From an uncultured Bacteroidales bacterium (GTDB lineage Bacteria > Bacteroidota > Bacteroidia > Bacteroidales > UBA932): 64,000 nt of DNA. Under the pieces are notes generated by a model, which was given only the letters and a program-made list of their open reading frames with translations, had not been told where the DNA came from and ran no database searches. Positions 8,436-16,665 of this stretch are shown here, one piece after another. The stretch lies in NCBI GenBank assembly GCA_934691625.1, contig CAKUTA010000003.1:62001-126000 (forward strand). Reading direction: 5' to 3'. Each line of letters opens with the position of its first letter. Positions within the stretch are counted from its first letter, which is position 1. Both the position numbers and the translations under genes were made by a program.

Positions 8436-10188
8436 TACTGCCAGGACTGAATCAGCGTCTGTGCAGTATCAGAACAAGTTCGCACAGATAGCGTCTCTGG
8501 TGTCGGCTTGCCAGTGTGTCGCAGTTCTCGGACGAGGTTCCGCCAAGACCACTGACATCCAGGCTGAGCGTCTGTTCGATGTCATCTATGAGCTGCCTGG
8601 CGCTCCTTGCGTCTGGGTGGCCGACACGTTCAATAACCTTTCCGCCAATATCCTTCCTGCGGTCCTGGAGGGGCTTGAGCGCAAGGGGCTGAAAGAAGGA
8701 GTCCATTATGTCGTCGAGAAGGAACCGCCGCAGTTTACGGAGGCAGAGAAGGCCGATCTGCCTGGCTGGCTGAAACCGCATTTCTGGAAACCTTTCAATA
8801 AGCTGGTGTCCTACAAGAGAACAATCATATTCTACACGGGGACCAATATCCGCTTCGGCTCGCTTGACCGTCCATCGACATTGGCCGGAGCTTCTTATGT
8901 GTATGTGTTCGGGGATGAGGTGAAGTATTTCCGGGAAGACAAGATTGCCAATCTTCTGAAGGCGGTGCGAGGCTATCGCGCCGAGTATGGGCGCAGCGTG
9001 TATTACCGAGGCTTCTCTTTCACTACTGATATGCCTGACACTTCGCACGTCGGGGAATATGACTGGGTCCTGAAGTATGCCAGGAATATGAATGTCCCTG
9101 CTATATTGACCGTGATACGTGCAGGACTGGTGTACAATGAGGCGTTGCAGGAATGTGTGGCAGCCCGGGACAAATGGGTGAAGACAGGAGAAGCGGCTGA
9201 TATGAACGAGTATAGGAACAAGTGCCGGATGGCGGATCTCTGGCGAGCTAGGTGGCAGGAACTCCGTATGCTGCCGGAGTCGCGCACATTCTTTATGCAG
9301 GCTTCAAGTTATATCAATGCTGACATCCTTACGGAGCAGTGGTTCTCCGATGCCATCGCCGGCCAGCTTCCGGATCTGAACACGGCGATACTGTCTATGA
9401 AGCCGTCGCTGGAGTCGGGCGACCGGTTCTATACTGCATTGTCCGAAAGAAATTTCTATTTCGACGGAATCGACGAGGATGCTTATGAAGGACTGGGAAT
9501 AATGGATGCGGAGGATTGCCGGGTACTGAAGTATCTGGATATGGACAGACCTCTTACAGCAGGAGTGGATTTCGGAAATATGTGTTCGATGTCCATAGCA
9601 CAGGACTGCAAGGAGGGATGCCGGGACTGCATACGGGTGGTGAAGTTCCTGCACACGCTGGCTCCTGAGTATGTCCCGGATCTTGGCACCAAGTTCCTGA
9701 AGTTCTTCGACCCTATGCGCAGCCGGATCCTGAGGCTTTATTATGACAGGGCCGGCAATGCGTATAAGTCGGTGGGGGAAGACCAGGTGAGCAAGCTGAA
9801 ACGCTCCATCGAGTATGCCGACGGAAAACGTACTGGATGGGTGGTGCAGCTGATGTCCATAGGCCAGGGCAATATCCCGCAGCCAGAGGAGTATGCGTTT
9901 ATGCAGGAACTCTTCGCCGAGACAAACAGACGGCTTCCGGTGGTGCGCATCGACGCTTCGGCTGCCAAGTATCTGAAGCTGTCGCTCGAGAATGCCAGGA
10001 CGAAAGTCAAGTCCGGCATTGTCTATAAGGACAAGAGCACCGAGAAGCTCCCTGTCGATCTGCTGCCTACACGTTCCACCAATCCGTCCGACTCGTTCAA
10101 GTATCTTGTTATGACCAAATCTCTTAGACAGATAGCGAGAGGAAAGCCACTGCCGTCTGCTTCTGCAGGAGATCCGCTTTGCCGATAG
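8413..10188 (+). CDS. terL: Terminase large subunit
   Basis: Packaging motor ATPase and nuclease. A Walker A-like GRGSAKTT is at about 40-47. Walker B YVYVFGDE ends in Asp168-Glu169. A C-terminal RNase H-like nuclease domain starts with AGVDFGNMCSMSIA (Asp at about 384) and contains a later acidic site with RLYYDRAGN. Length 591 aa is normal. The motif set fits large terminases of Bacteroidota prophages. It is the last gene of the first late block; a gap of about 270 bp with the next late promoter follows. The 296-aa minus-strand ORF here is a shadow. Confidence 0.92.
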   Translation: MGYRKKVNTARTESASVQYQNKFAQIASLVSACQCVAVLGRGSAKTTDIQAERLFDVIYELPGAPCVWVADTFNNLSANILPAVLEGLERKGLKEGVHYVVEKEPPQFTEAEKADLPGWLKPHFWKPFNKLVSYKRTIIFYTGTNIRFGSLDRPSTLAGASYVYVFGDEVKYFREDKIANLLKAVRGYRAEYGRSVYYRGFSFTTDMPDTSHVGEYDWVLKYARNMNVPAILTVIRAGLVYNEALQECVAARDKWVKTGEAADMNEYRNKCRMADLWRARWQELRMLPESRTFFMQASSYINADILTEQWFSDAIAGQLPDLNTAILSMKPSLESGDRFYTALSERNFYFDGIDEDAYEGLGIMDAEDCRVLKYLDMDRPLTAGVDFGNMCSMSIAQDCKEGCRDCIRVVKFLHTLAPEYVPDLGTKFLKFFDPMRSRILRLYYDRAGNAYKSVGEDQVSKLKRSIEYADGKRTGWVVQLMSIGQGNIPQPEEYAFMQELFAETNRRLPVVRIDASAAKYLKLSLENARTKVKSGIVYKDKSTEKLPVDLLPTRSTNPSDSFKYLVMTKSLRQIARGKPLPSASAGDPLCR

Positions 10189-10345
10189 CGTCATTCCACC
10201 TCGGCTTCGCCATATATCACCCTGGGTGCGGTTTGCAATCGCATCCTTTCCGGAGCGCGGCCGGGCTTTTCTGTGGCAGAAAATAGTCGCTTCGGGCTTG
10301 ATTCCAGCGGAGTCGTCTCGTATTTAGCTTGTTATGCGTGAAAAA

Positions 10346-10360
10346 GTGACGTAATGTCAC
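10346..10360. promoter_or_regulatory. Short palindrome GTGAC-N5-GTCAC in 274-bp gap
   Basis: The gap 10189-10462 contains no gene I can support. Just before the second late promoter it carries GTGAC GTAAT GTCAC inside a longer imperfect palindrome (CGTGAAAA on the left, ATTTTACG on the right). This could be an operator or a weak hairpin; the evidence is modest. Confidence 0.3.
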
Positions 10361-10423
10361 GATTTTACGTTGCTTTTTTGCCGGAAGATCGGCGGTCTGT
10401 ATATGAACTTCAGAAACTTGCAT

Positions 10424-10458
10424 GTCCTTTATTTGCGGGCGCTCCGTGGCTACCTTTG
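10424..10458 (+). promoter_or_regulatory. Putative phage late promoter P2 (portal block)
   Basis: GTCCTTTA (10424-10431), a 19-nt spacer, then TACCTTTG (10451-10458), a perfect Bacteroidota -7 element. It shares GTCCTTT with P1, P3 and P4. The -7 element ends only 4 bp before the ATG at 10463, so the mRNA would be nearly leaderless if that start is used. Confidence 0.65.
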
Positions 10459-10462
10459 CCCC

Positions 10463-10735
10463 ATGAACGTTTATGAAGCGATAGACAGAATGAGGAAGCT
10501 TTCAGCCGTCGGCGAGAGCTTCAGCTTCACGTTTATGTCGTACAACAGCAGCAGGGGCACGAGTGACGGTGTCGTGGAAGTCCGTCACGGGCGTCTCCGG
10601 GAAAGGGAAAGCATCGCGTATAACAAGAATGCTGAGATGATGGAATCATACATTGACCTGGACACGGGCGAATACAGGCAGTTCTGGCAGCCTCTGCTGA
10701 TGACGTTCGAGGGAGAAAAAACAATTTTGCTATGA
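10463..10735 (+). CDS. Small conserved-looking phage protein before portal (90 aa)
   Basis: Function unknown. Start chosen at MNVYEAIDRMRKLS; the upstream 31 codons overlap the promoter and are rejected. An internal ATG at 10490 would give the same promoter-to-start spacing as the other late promoters and is the alternative. The protein is polar and beta-rich with VVEVRHGRLRERES. I recall similar small proteins between terminase and portal in Bacteroidota prophages, but without an assigned role. The stop overlaps the portal start (ATGA). Confidence 0.65.
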   Translation: MNVYEAIDRMRKLSAVGESFSFTFMSYNSSRGTSDGVVEVRHGRLRERESIAYNKNAEMMESYIDLDTGEYRQFWQPLLMTFEGEKTILL

Positions 10736-12084
10736 AAGCGAAGATATCTGAACATACCTGGATAAAGACATTGGACGATGGGAGGGCGTTCACGTTGTCC
10801 AACAGGAGGGACGGAGGACTGGATGCCGTTCTATGGCAGGCGCAGGAACGTAACTGGGAATATATGCCGCAGAGCGTATGCGGTCAGAAAATTATCCCGT
10901 ATGGTTCTGACAATATGCTTCCGTCCAGGCTGCGTGACGTTCTGGACGGGAACAATCTCGGCCCCGGTATTCTCGAGAGACAGATGGGGCTTCTGTTCGG
11001 TCAGGGTGTCTATCTTGCGCAGCTGGCATTCGAGAACGGGAAGATAATTCACAAGTGGGTCGAGGACCGGGATATCCAGTCGTGGCTCGATGGCTGGGAC
11101 TATGTGTCATATATCAAGGGCTGTATGACGGATTACCTTCATCTCAAGGGCTTTTTCGATGCGAAGTATCTCACACGCGGCCATAGGATAGGCGCGGACA
11201 AGCGAATCGCCTATCTGGAACATATCCCGGCCAAGAATGCACGCCTTGAATGGACTGACACCCGGAATATCGCTGATGTCAAGCACATTGTCGTGGGCGA
11301 TTTTGAACATTCCTGCATTGGCACCGGTGTCCGTGTCTATCCTGTGTATGACAGGCGCGATCCGGGCAGATATGCGGCGTCCGCTTCTTACAATCATACA
11401 TACTCGTTCTCCAGGGACTTCTATTCGGTGCCGTCCTATTGGGGTGCATTGCGCTGGATTATACGCGGTTCTGAGATTCCGTCCATATTCAAGTATGTGA
11501 CGGACAACGGAATAAACCTAGCCTATCATATACAGGCTCCGAAGGAGTATTGGGACGAGAAGCGCAACGCCTTGAGGATGGAGCACCCGGAGTGGTCAGA
11601 CGCAGAGATCGAGGATAAGATAAGCGACTTGACAAGCAAGCTCCTGGACAGTGTCACGGAGGTTCTGTCAGGCAAGGAGAATGCCGGCAAGTTCTTCTAT
11701 ACAGTCGATGTGCCTTCAGAGACAGGGCAGAGCCGTGCGCAGTGGAGCATCACGGCCGTGGATCAGAAGATCAAGGATTTCGTCGAGAGCCAGCTGAAAA
11801 TCGCCGAGGCATCGACATCCGCGATAACATCCGGAATGGGGCTGCATCCTTCTCTTTCCAATGTGATGGTGAACGGCAAGCTTGCATCAGGCTCGGAACT
11901 TCTCTATGCGTTCAAGCTGTTCCTTCTGTCAGACACGGAAATCGCATCGAGTGCGATATTGGAGCCGATAAACCAGGCCATCGCATTCAATTTCCCGGGC
12001 AAGGGGTTGAAGCTGGCGTTCTATCATAGGCAGCTGGAAGCGGAGGATGCTCTTACTTCATCGGCAAGGGTTAAAAATCAATGA
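10732..12084 (+). CDS. Phage portal protein
   Basis: Dodecameric vertex protein through which DNA is packaged and to which the tail connects. Assigned from its place one gene after terL, its length (450 aa), and the portal-like pattern: N-terminal PYGSDNMLPSRL, a central crown/wing region with FYSVPSYWGALRWI, and a C-terminal segment (SNVMVNGKLASGSELLYAFK) like the clip/stem region of SPP1-type portals. It overlaps both neighbours by 4 bp. Confidence 0.8.
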   Translation: MKAKISEHTWIKTLDDGRAFTLSNRRDGGLDAVLWQAQERNWEYMPQSVCGQKIIPYGSDNMLPSRLRDVLDGNNLGPGILERQMGLLFGQGVYLAQLAFENGKIIHKWVEDRDIQSWLDGWDYVSYIKGCMTDYLHLKGFFDAKYLTRGHRIGADKRIAYLEHIPAKNARLEWTDTRNIADVKHIVVGDFEHSCIGTGVRVYPVYDRRDPGRYAASASYNHTYSFSRDFYSVPSYWGALRWIIRGSEIPSIFKYVTDNGINLAYHIQAPKEYWDEKRNALRMEHPEWSDAEIEDKISDLTSKLLDSVTEVLSGKENAGKFFYTVDVPSETGQSRAQWSITAVDQKIKDFVESQLKIAEASTSAITSGMGLHPSLSNVMVNGKLASGSELLYAFKLFLLSDTEIASSAILEPINQAIAFNFPGKGLKLAFYHRQLEAEDALTSSARVKNQ

Positions 12085-13001
12085 TTATGATACTTTTCGA
12101 TAAAGACGGGCGTGGCTCGGAAGAACTGGAAAACATTACCGGACAATGGTATGCTTCTTCTCCATATAGGCTGATTCGCACGGAGATTGATTTCGCTATC
12201 AGGGAGGTCCGTGGCCGTGTCGGCGATGCTGTTATGGAAGCTGCATCGGATGCTTATCAGAGTGGCTCGGATGATGCTCTGCTGAATACGGTACGGCTGC
12301 CTGTGGCATTCCTGGCGATAATGCGCTATGCGGCATTGTCTTCGGTGTCTCACGAATCCACTGGACGGAAGGTGAAGATGGATGACAACGAGAAGATGCC
12401 TTTCGAGTGGATGGTGGACCGTGACGACAGGGCGATGCGTGAGAGGTACTACAGGGCGCTTGACGCATTGTATTCGTATCTGGAGGAAAACAAGGTGGAA
12501 GCGTGGATGACATCGGCCGTCCGCTCCGGCATAAGAAAGTCCATCGTGAAGTCATTGCGGGATTTTGAGGCGGTCTATCCTATAGACGGAAGTTACTATG
12601 TCTATTATATGCTTCAGAATCTCGTGATAGAGGAACAGGACAATGAACTGGCTCAGTATTTCGGGGAATCTTGGGACGAGATCCTTACAGGGGATGGGAG
12701 CCAGCCTCTGCAGTCGCTGGCTATCCGTGCGGCAGTGCTGTCATCGGTCATAATGGCTGGTGAGCGCTGGTCGCTGGCCGTGTTCCCGCTGGAAATTGCC
12801 AGACGTTTCTCGCCTACATATCAGGGAAACAAGGCAAGCGACAAGGCTTCTTCCTCCGAAATAGACTGGTATCTCGGCAAGCTGAAGAAACAGAAATCGG
12901 ATATCCTTGATGATATAAGGAACATATTGAGTCCCGGAAGCGGCTCCAGATGCCTGCTGCCTAGGAATGATCCTCGTAAGAAGTATTGCACGACCGTATG
13001 A
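12081..13001 (+). CDS. Head-tail connector-like protein (306 aa)
   Basis: Follows the portal with a 4-bp overlap. Mostly helical, with a region of paired helices (about 165-205, then 225-260) as in head-tail adaptor proteins. It resembles proteins often labelled DUF6712 in Bacteroidota prophages; that name is from memory and needs a profile search. Role as adaptor is inferred from position. Its stop overlaps the next start (ATGA). Confidence 0.5.
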   Translation: MIMILFDKDGRGSEELENITGQWYASSPYRLIRTEIDFAIREVRGRVGDAVMEAASDAYQSGSDDALLNTVRLPVAFLAIMRYAALSSVSHESTGRKVKMDDNEKMPFEWMVDRDDRAMRERYYRALDALYSYLEENKVEAWMTSAVRSGIRKSIVKSLRDFEAVYPIDGSYYVYYMLQNLVIEEQDNELAQYFGESWDEILTGDGSQPLQSLAIRAAVLSSVIMAGERWSLAVFPLEIARRFSPTYQGNKASDKASSSEIDWYLGKLKKQKSDILDDIRNILSPGSGSRCLLPRNDPRKKYCTTV

Positions 13002-13885
13002 CGACGATAGAGATATTCGAGATCGGCCACAAGGCGGAAATCCCTGCATCCTGGGACGAAATGACTCCGTCTCAAATCTGTTATGTGTTCCAGCTGTTCG
13101 AGGATTGCGTCAATGCCGGGAAATCCCCGCTTGAGTTCAATGTCCGAGTGCTGTATTATTTCCTCGGTCTGGAAATCACGGCCTGGGAGGTCGGGGCTGC
13201 GGCAGCTGACAAGGAGGCTGTGACGAGAAAGGACGAGAACTTGTATTCGTTGTGCGAGCGCTGCCTTGGATGGCTTTTCGATGCTGAAAGCAGCAGGCTA
13301 AGTTTCGATTCGGTCCGAAATCCTCTTCCTGAGGTCAAAGTGGGATTTTCCAGGCTTGTCGGCCCTGGAGATATGCTGCATGACTTGACATTCGGAGAGT
13401 TCAGGCACGCTTCGTCTGTATTGAACACGTTTTTCGTAAGCCATAATGCCGGCGATCTGGACGAGTGCATCGCATTTCTGTACAGAAAGCCATCGCTGAA
13501 GGAGAATCGGGCGGGGCGGCGAGTTCGTCCTGTATCCTCTGGCGGATTTGCGGATGATGTCTGCATCGTGGCCAGGATGGAATCCTGGCAGAAGAATCTC
13601 ATAATGATGTGGTTCTCCGCTTGCCTGAAGTATCTGCAGGAGGAGAAAGTCTGCATTGACGGGGAAATCATTGATATGCGTCTCCTGTTCTCCGGTGATG
13701 GCGAGTCTTCCGGGCCGTCGTTCGGGTGGTATGATCTTCTGGTGGAGATAGCGAAGGAGCAGAGTCTCGGGACGATGGAGCAGGTGGAAGAGCAGCCTCT
13801 GTTCACTATAATAGGCATAATGTGGCACAATTATAAAGAGAGAAAGCGCTATGAGCAGAATGTCAAGAATAATAAGGCTAGATAA
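12998..13885 (+). CDS. Hypothetical tail/assembly protein (295 aa)
   Basis: Not recognised. Start taken at the ATG overlapping the preceding stop (ATGA) rather than the TTG four codons earlier. Contains MTPSQICYVFQLFEDC near the N-terminus and a C-terminal WHNYKERKRYEQN basic helix. The content is helical and Trp-rich, without signal peptide or membrane segment. Position between connector and neck genes suggests an assembly role such as a tail chaperone. Confidence 0.55.
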   Translation: MTTIEIFEIGHKAEIPASWDEMTPSQICYVFQLFEDCVNAGKSPLEFNVRVLYYFLGLEITAWEVGAAAADKEAVTRKDENLYSLCERCLGWLFDAESSRLSFDSVRNPLPEVKVGFSRLVGPGDMLHDLTFGEFRHASSVLNTFFVSHNAGDLDECIAFLYRKPSLKENRAGRRVRPVSSGGFADDVCIVARMESWQKNLIMMWFSACLKYLQEEKVCIDGEIIDMRLLFSGDGESSGPSFGWYDLLVEIAKEQSLGTMEQVEEQPLFTIIGIMWHNYKERKRYEQNVKNNKAR

Positions 13886-14318
13886 GTATCTGGCGGCATT
13901 GACCTTCAGACGGGAGTATGATGGCGGGCAGATATTGCAGCTGAAATCCGTGATGACGACGGCGCAGGCTGATGCGACGTCCAAGCTCTCGAGGCTTTCA
14001 GGTCCTCAGATAGTAGTGGCCAGGTCTGAATGCAAGCAGTCTGGCGACGCTGATGGATATACGTCTATATTGAGCACCGTGATATTTGTACTTGACAAGG
14101 GGCTTGGCACAAGCAAGACGGAAGAACGGGAGAATGAGCAGTATGTGGAGCTTGCCGCCATTGCAGATGCGGTTCTGGAAAGGATTGCCGATGATGCTAC
14201 GTCCGGGAATTGCGGACTGCTGTCCGGGCTTCAGCTGGCATCGGTGGACATCACGCCGGAGAGCTCTCTTTTCGGCGGCTGGTGCGGATATAGCATTGAA
14301 CTTTCATTCAGGTTCTAG
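13851..14318 (+). CDS. Probable minor head-tail joining or tail terminator protein (155 aa)
   Basis: Overlaps the previous gene by 35 bp. An ATG three codons further on is an alternative start. An alpha/beta protein of about 150 aa, ending in a strand pattern (WCGYSIELSFRF) typical of proteins that cap the tail tube or join it to the neck. Assignment is from size and position before the tape measure region; the sequence is not recognised. Confidence 0.5.
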   Translation: MSRMSRIIRLDKYLAALTFRREYDGGQILQLKSVMTTAQADATSKLSRLSGPQIVVARSECKQSGDADGYTSILSTVIFVLDKGLGTSKTEERENEQYVELAAIADAVLERIADDATSGNCGLLSGLQLASVDITPESSLFGGWCGYSIELSFRF

Positions 14319-14321
14319 CGT

Positions 14322-14687
14322 ATGGGCGTGAAAGAAAGATTTGTCCGTAATGTCCTGGAGGAGGAGGGACGGCGGATGCTGAGTTCCCAGGGATCTGCCA
14401 TAGGCCGTGCCGTGCGGTTCCATTCCGGAAGGCTGTTCAATGACAGGGGCATCACGGTGTCCGGCGGTGCGGATATGGACGGCAAGCTGACGTTCACGCA
14501 TACGGATTATGAGCGATTCCTTGACATGAAGAGACTGCGGCACGGCTCCAGGACGACCAGAAGCAACAGAAAGATTCATAACCGCTACATCTTCGGTGCA
14601 TATTCCTCCATCGCATCCCGCCTAATGTACGACCTCACCGACGATGTGGCCGAGAGCATCCGCAAGCAGCCGGGAAGCGGCATCTGA
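14322..14687 (+). CDS. Small basic neck/tail completion protein (121 aa)
   Basis: Not recognised. Basic, with GVKERFVRNVLEEEGRRML at the N-terminus and RTTRSNRKIHNRYIFGAY in the second half, the character of HK97 gp10-like neck or tail completion proteins. It is the last phage-composition gene before the AT-richer insert, so it probably ended the original neck block, directly followed by the tape measure before the insert arrived. Confidence 0.5.
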   Translation: MGVKERFVRNVLEEEGRRMLSSQGSAIGRAVRFHSGRLFNDRGITVSGGADMDGKLTFTHTDYERFLDMKRLRHGSRTTRSNRKIHNRYIFGAYSSIASRLMYDLTDDVAESIRKQPGSGI

Positions 14688-14708
14688 CATTTCTTCTAAC
14701 ATTTGTTA

Positions 14709-14739
14709 GTTGTCAAATCGCTGAAATTAAGTATATTTG
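14709..14739 (+). promoter_or_regulatory. Putative promoter of the GHKL/STAS-like module
   Basis: GTTG (14709-14712), a 19-nt spacer, then TATATTTG (14732-14739), a perfect TAnnTTTG. It lacks the GTCCTTT element of the phage late promoters, so the module is probably expressed independently of the lytic programme, for example from the lysogen. A short palindrome CTAAC-ATTT-GTTAG (14696-14709) touches its upstream edge. Confidence 0.55.
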
Positions 14740-14764
14740 CGATGTTTGGAGTTAATATGCTGCG

Positions 14765-15637
14765 ATGGATGCTACATTAACATTGACGAATACCGATAGG
14801 TTGGAATGGATTTCTGCCATAATAAAGGCAAGAGCTTCTGTTTGCTTTGGTAATGTAGGCCGATTGAGTGTTGTTTTGCATAAGAACTTGCAGAAATGTG
14901 ATATTCATCCGGAGCATATTACTTCGCTCGCTTGTCTCATTGAGTGTTGTAGTCGTCATAAATGCCCAGTACAAATTAATGCTTCAGACGAGATTAGAAG
15001 GTTTCTGGAAACGGAATTGAAACTTTCAAAATACTGGAATCAGAATGAAAGCTATGTGGTTTCGTCTAATACGGATATTTTGAATTTGTGGAAAATCAAG
15101 GCAGACGAAATGGATGCACACGCACTTAGAGTTGGTGATTATTTCCGTTCGACGAGATTTAAGCATAAAGACTTGAGCCCTATTTCCGGAAGTTTGACTG
15201 AGGCGTATTATAATGTGATAGATCATTCTGATTGTGAGGGAAATGCATTCTCTTTTGTTGAATATGACAGGAATGAAGAACGGATAAGTGTGGCTGTTTG
15301 TGATTTTGGTAGAGGCGTGCCGAATTCTGTTAGAACCGTTCTTCCGGAGTTGAATGATGCTGATGCCATCCGTAAAGCTTTGGAGCCAACGTTTACGATA
15401 AATTCTACTAATCACAATGCTGGATTGGGGTTGTCAAATTTAAGAGGATATTGTACTCCTGATGATGATTTATGGATTATCAGTAATAGCGTAGCATTGG
15501 TTGTGAGTTCAGATTCAGAACGAACGATTCCTCTAAAGGAAAATTTTTATGGTACATTGCTCCTATACTCGATATCTTTGACTCATTTGTGTGATGAAGA
15601 TATTGATGAAACAACGATTATGGATTTGAATTTTTAG
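14765..15637 (+). CDS. GHKL-family ATPase, probable cargo gene
   Basis: ATP-binding protein of the histidine kinase/Hsp90/MutL fold. An N-terminal alpha/beta region (1-135) precedes the GHKL core: N-box SLTEAYYNVIDHS (Asn150, Asp153), G1 box CDFGRGVP (Asp180), and G2 box NAGLGLSNLR (Gly220-Gly222). No histidine phospho-acceptor domain or membrane segment is seen, so it is not a classical sensor kinase. It is followed after 6 bp by a STAS-like protein, a pairing that recalls anti-sigma kinase and antagonist switches. It is visibly more AT-rich than the flanking virion genes and carries its own promoter, as expected for a phage-borne cargo (moron) gene. Role in defence or superinfection exclusion is inference. 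Confidence 0.8.
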   Translation: MDATLTLTNTDRLEWISAIIKARASVCFGNVGRLSVVLHKNLQKCDIHPEHITSLACLIECCSRHKCPVQINASDEIRRFLETELKLSKYWNQNESYVVSSNTDILNLWKIKADEMDAHALRVGDYFRSTRFKHKDLSPISGSLTEAYYNVIDHSDCEGNAFSFVEYDRNEERISVAVCDFGRGVPNSVRTVLPELNDADAIRKALEPTFTINSTNHNAGLGLSNLRGYCTPDDDLWIISNSVALVVSSDSERTIPLKENFYGTLLLYSISLTHLCDEDIDETTIMDLNF

Positions 15638-15643
15638 TTGGTT

Positions 15644-15931
15644 ATGGATTATCGAATAAATATTTCAGAGATTATGCAAGGTGTAAACTATCCAGATGCA
15701 GGGGACAGGTTGTATAGTGTCTTGCTGGATAATCTCGACAATGACGCAAGGATTGTTTTGGATTTTAATGGAATAACGCTTGTGCCGTCAATGTTCCTTA
15801 ACACATCGCTTGGTCGCTTGATTAAAGAACGTGGCGTGGATGTCGTTAAACAGAAGTTGGGTTTCTGCAATATTCCGATGAGCCAGATGGCTCATATAAA
15901 GGAGTATGTTAAGCGGCTTTCTGCGTCATAA
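15644..15931 (+). CDS. STAS-like (DUF4325-like) protein
   Basis: A 95-aa protein resembling the STAS-like DUF4325 group, which is often seen with GHKL ATPases: a beta-alpha-beta pattern with ARIVLDFNGITLVPSMFLNT (strand, then loop and helix at the position where STAS proteins bind or are phosphorylated), then helix SLGRLIKERG. The start is the ATG at 15644, not the TTG at 15638. Coupled to the ATPase (6-bp gap), it is probably its partner or regulator. Family call is from pattern memory. Confidence 0.7.
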   Translation: MDYRINISEIMQGVNYPDAGDRLYSVLLDNLDNDARIVLDFNGITLVPSMFLNTSLGRLIKERGVDVVKQKLGFCNIPMSQMAHIKEYVKRLSAS

Positions 15932-15949
15932 GCTGAAATAAAGATCATT

Positions 15950-16097
15950 ATGAACGAATAAGTACGTTGAACAGCTGAAGCATTATTTTGAGAATACGCC
16001 GAAAGAGCAGATTGATAAGGATTTCGAGGGCCTTTCCGAATTTGACAATGTCGGTCCGTTGCTTGATGACTATATCCGTAATGTCTTGAACCTGTAG
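15950..16097 (+). pseudogene. Frameshifted small ORF (about 48 codons)
   Basis: ATG AAC GAA runs into TAA after three codons, but one base out of frame an uninterrupted run from about 15954 to the TAG at 16095-16097 reads KYVEQLKHYFENTPKEQ, then DKDFEGL and NVGPLLDDYIRNVLNL. This resembles the many small Bacteroidota proteins with a YFENTPKEQ-type motif. Loss of one base near 15959 would restore a Met-initiated gene. It is therefore a probable recent frameshift pseudogene, unless a non-AUG start is used. Confidence 0.5.
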
Positions 16098-16127
16098 ATG
16101 ATTCTTTTACGACGATATAGGATTTTA

Positions 16128-16158
16128 TTTGCAGATACGGAAAAGTTGTGTACCTTTG
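16128..16158 (+). promoter_or_regulatory. Strong Bacteroidota promoter before leader RNA
   Basis: TTTG (16128-16131), exactly 19 nt, then TACCTTTG (16151-16158): a perfect consensus match on both elements. Transcription should start near 16165, about 185 nt before the ATG of the 101-aa gene. It is host-like and lacks the GTCC extension of the late promoters. Confidence 0.75.
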
Positions 16159-16162
16159 TGGC

Positions 16163-16358
16163 GTCCTACATATCTGATGTTTTCTTTTCTGCGGCATAGA
16201 GATATTCCCAGAAAAAGATAACACATTATTACAGAAAGTTTCCCTCTGTATGGCCGTCATAAGCGAAAGCTGTGACTATACTTTGCCGCAAGGCTTCGGG
16301 TATGTAGGACAGGCCTTAGCAGGGGGATTTTTATAAAAAACGTTAGTTATGTCCTACA
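16163..16358 (+). ncRNA. Structured leader RNA with alternative pairing over a start codon
   Basis: The expected transcript folds into nested helices: outer 10-bp stem GTCCTACATA (16163-16172) with TATGTAGGAC (16301-16310); inner TGCGGCA (16190-16196) with TGCCGCA (16284-16290); a 6-bp hairpin 16230-16250; and an eight-pair hairpin 16256-16276 with one bulge and a GAAA tetraloop. The 3' strand of the outer stem (16303-16311) can instead form nine pairs with 16350-16358, which includes the start codon of the next gene. The two states exclude each other, as in a translational switch. No known RNA family is recognised, and no reverse transcriptase gene is nearby. Confidence 0.5.
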
Positions 16359-16654
16359 CTAATGCAACAATGGCACAGGGTGTCGCAAGTAACACTGTAA
16401 ACTTCAATGTCGAGGCTGACAATGTAATCGTCAATGCGCGTCTGGAACTTTTCCGCATCGCGAACGAGAGCACGGAATGGGAGAGGCGCACGGATGACGA
16501 GAAAAGGGGCTTCACGGACCAGCTGAAGAGTGAGTTCAACGAGATGAACCGGAGCTGGCTTGCACTGGATCAGGCATCGTCCTCCATACTCAGCAAGGAA
16601 CTTGAACACGATATCCTCAATGTCGCCAGGCAAAGAGAAATGAATAATCTATAA
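16349..16654 (+). CDS. Hypothetical phage protein under leader RNA (101 aa)
   Basis: Not recognised. The first part (to about residue 30) is polar and beta-like, the rest helical and acidic with a Trp-containing segment (EFNEMNRSWLALDQASSS). Base composition is closer to the phage structural genes than to the AT-rich neighbours. Its start codon lies inside the possible occluding helix of the leader RNA. A tail assembly role is possible from position before the tape measure gene. Confidence 0.6.
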   Translation: MSYTNATMAQGVASNTVNFNVEADNVIVNARLELFRIANESTEWERRTDDEKRGFTDQLKSEFNEMNRSWLALDQASSSILSKELEHDILNVARQREMNNL

Positions 16655-16665
16655 TAGAGCATGTT

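Noticed and set aside
9304..10194. 296-aa minus-strand ORF over terL
   Set aside because: Antisense shadow of the terminase; no motifs.
16163..16310. Retron or DGR-like noncoding RNA, because the ends pair and the RNA is structured
   Set aside because: No reverse transcriptase gene and no template/variable repeat in the window; a leader switch explains the start-codon complementarity better.
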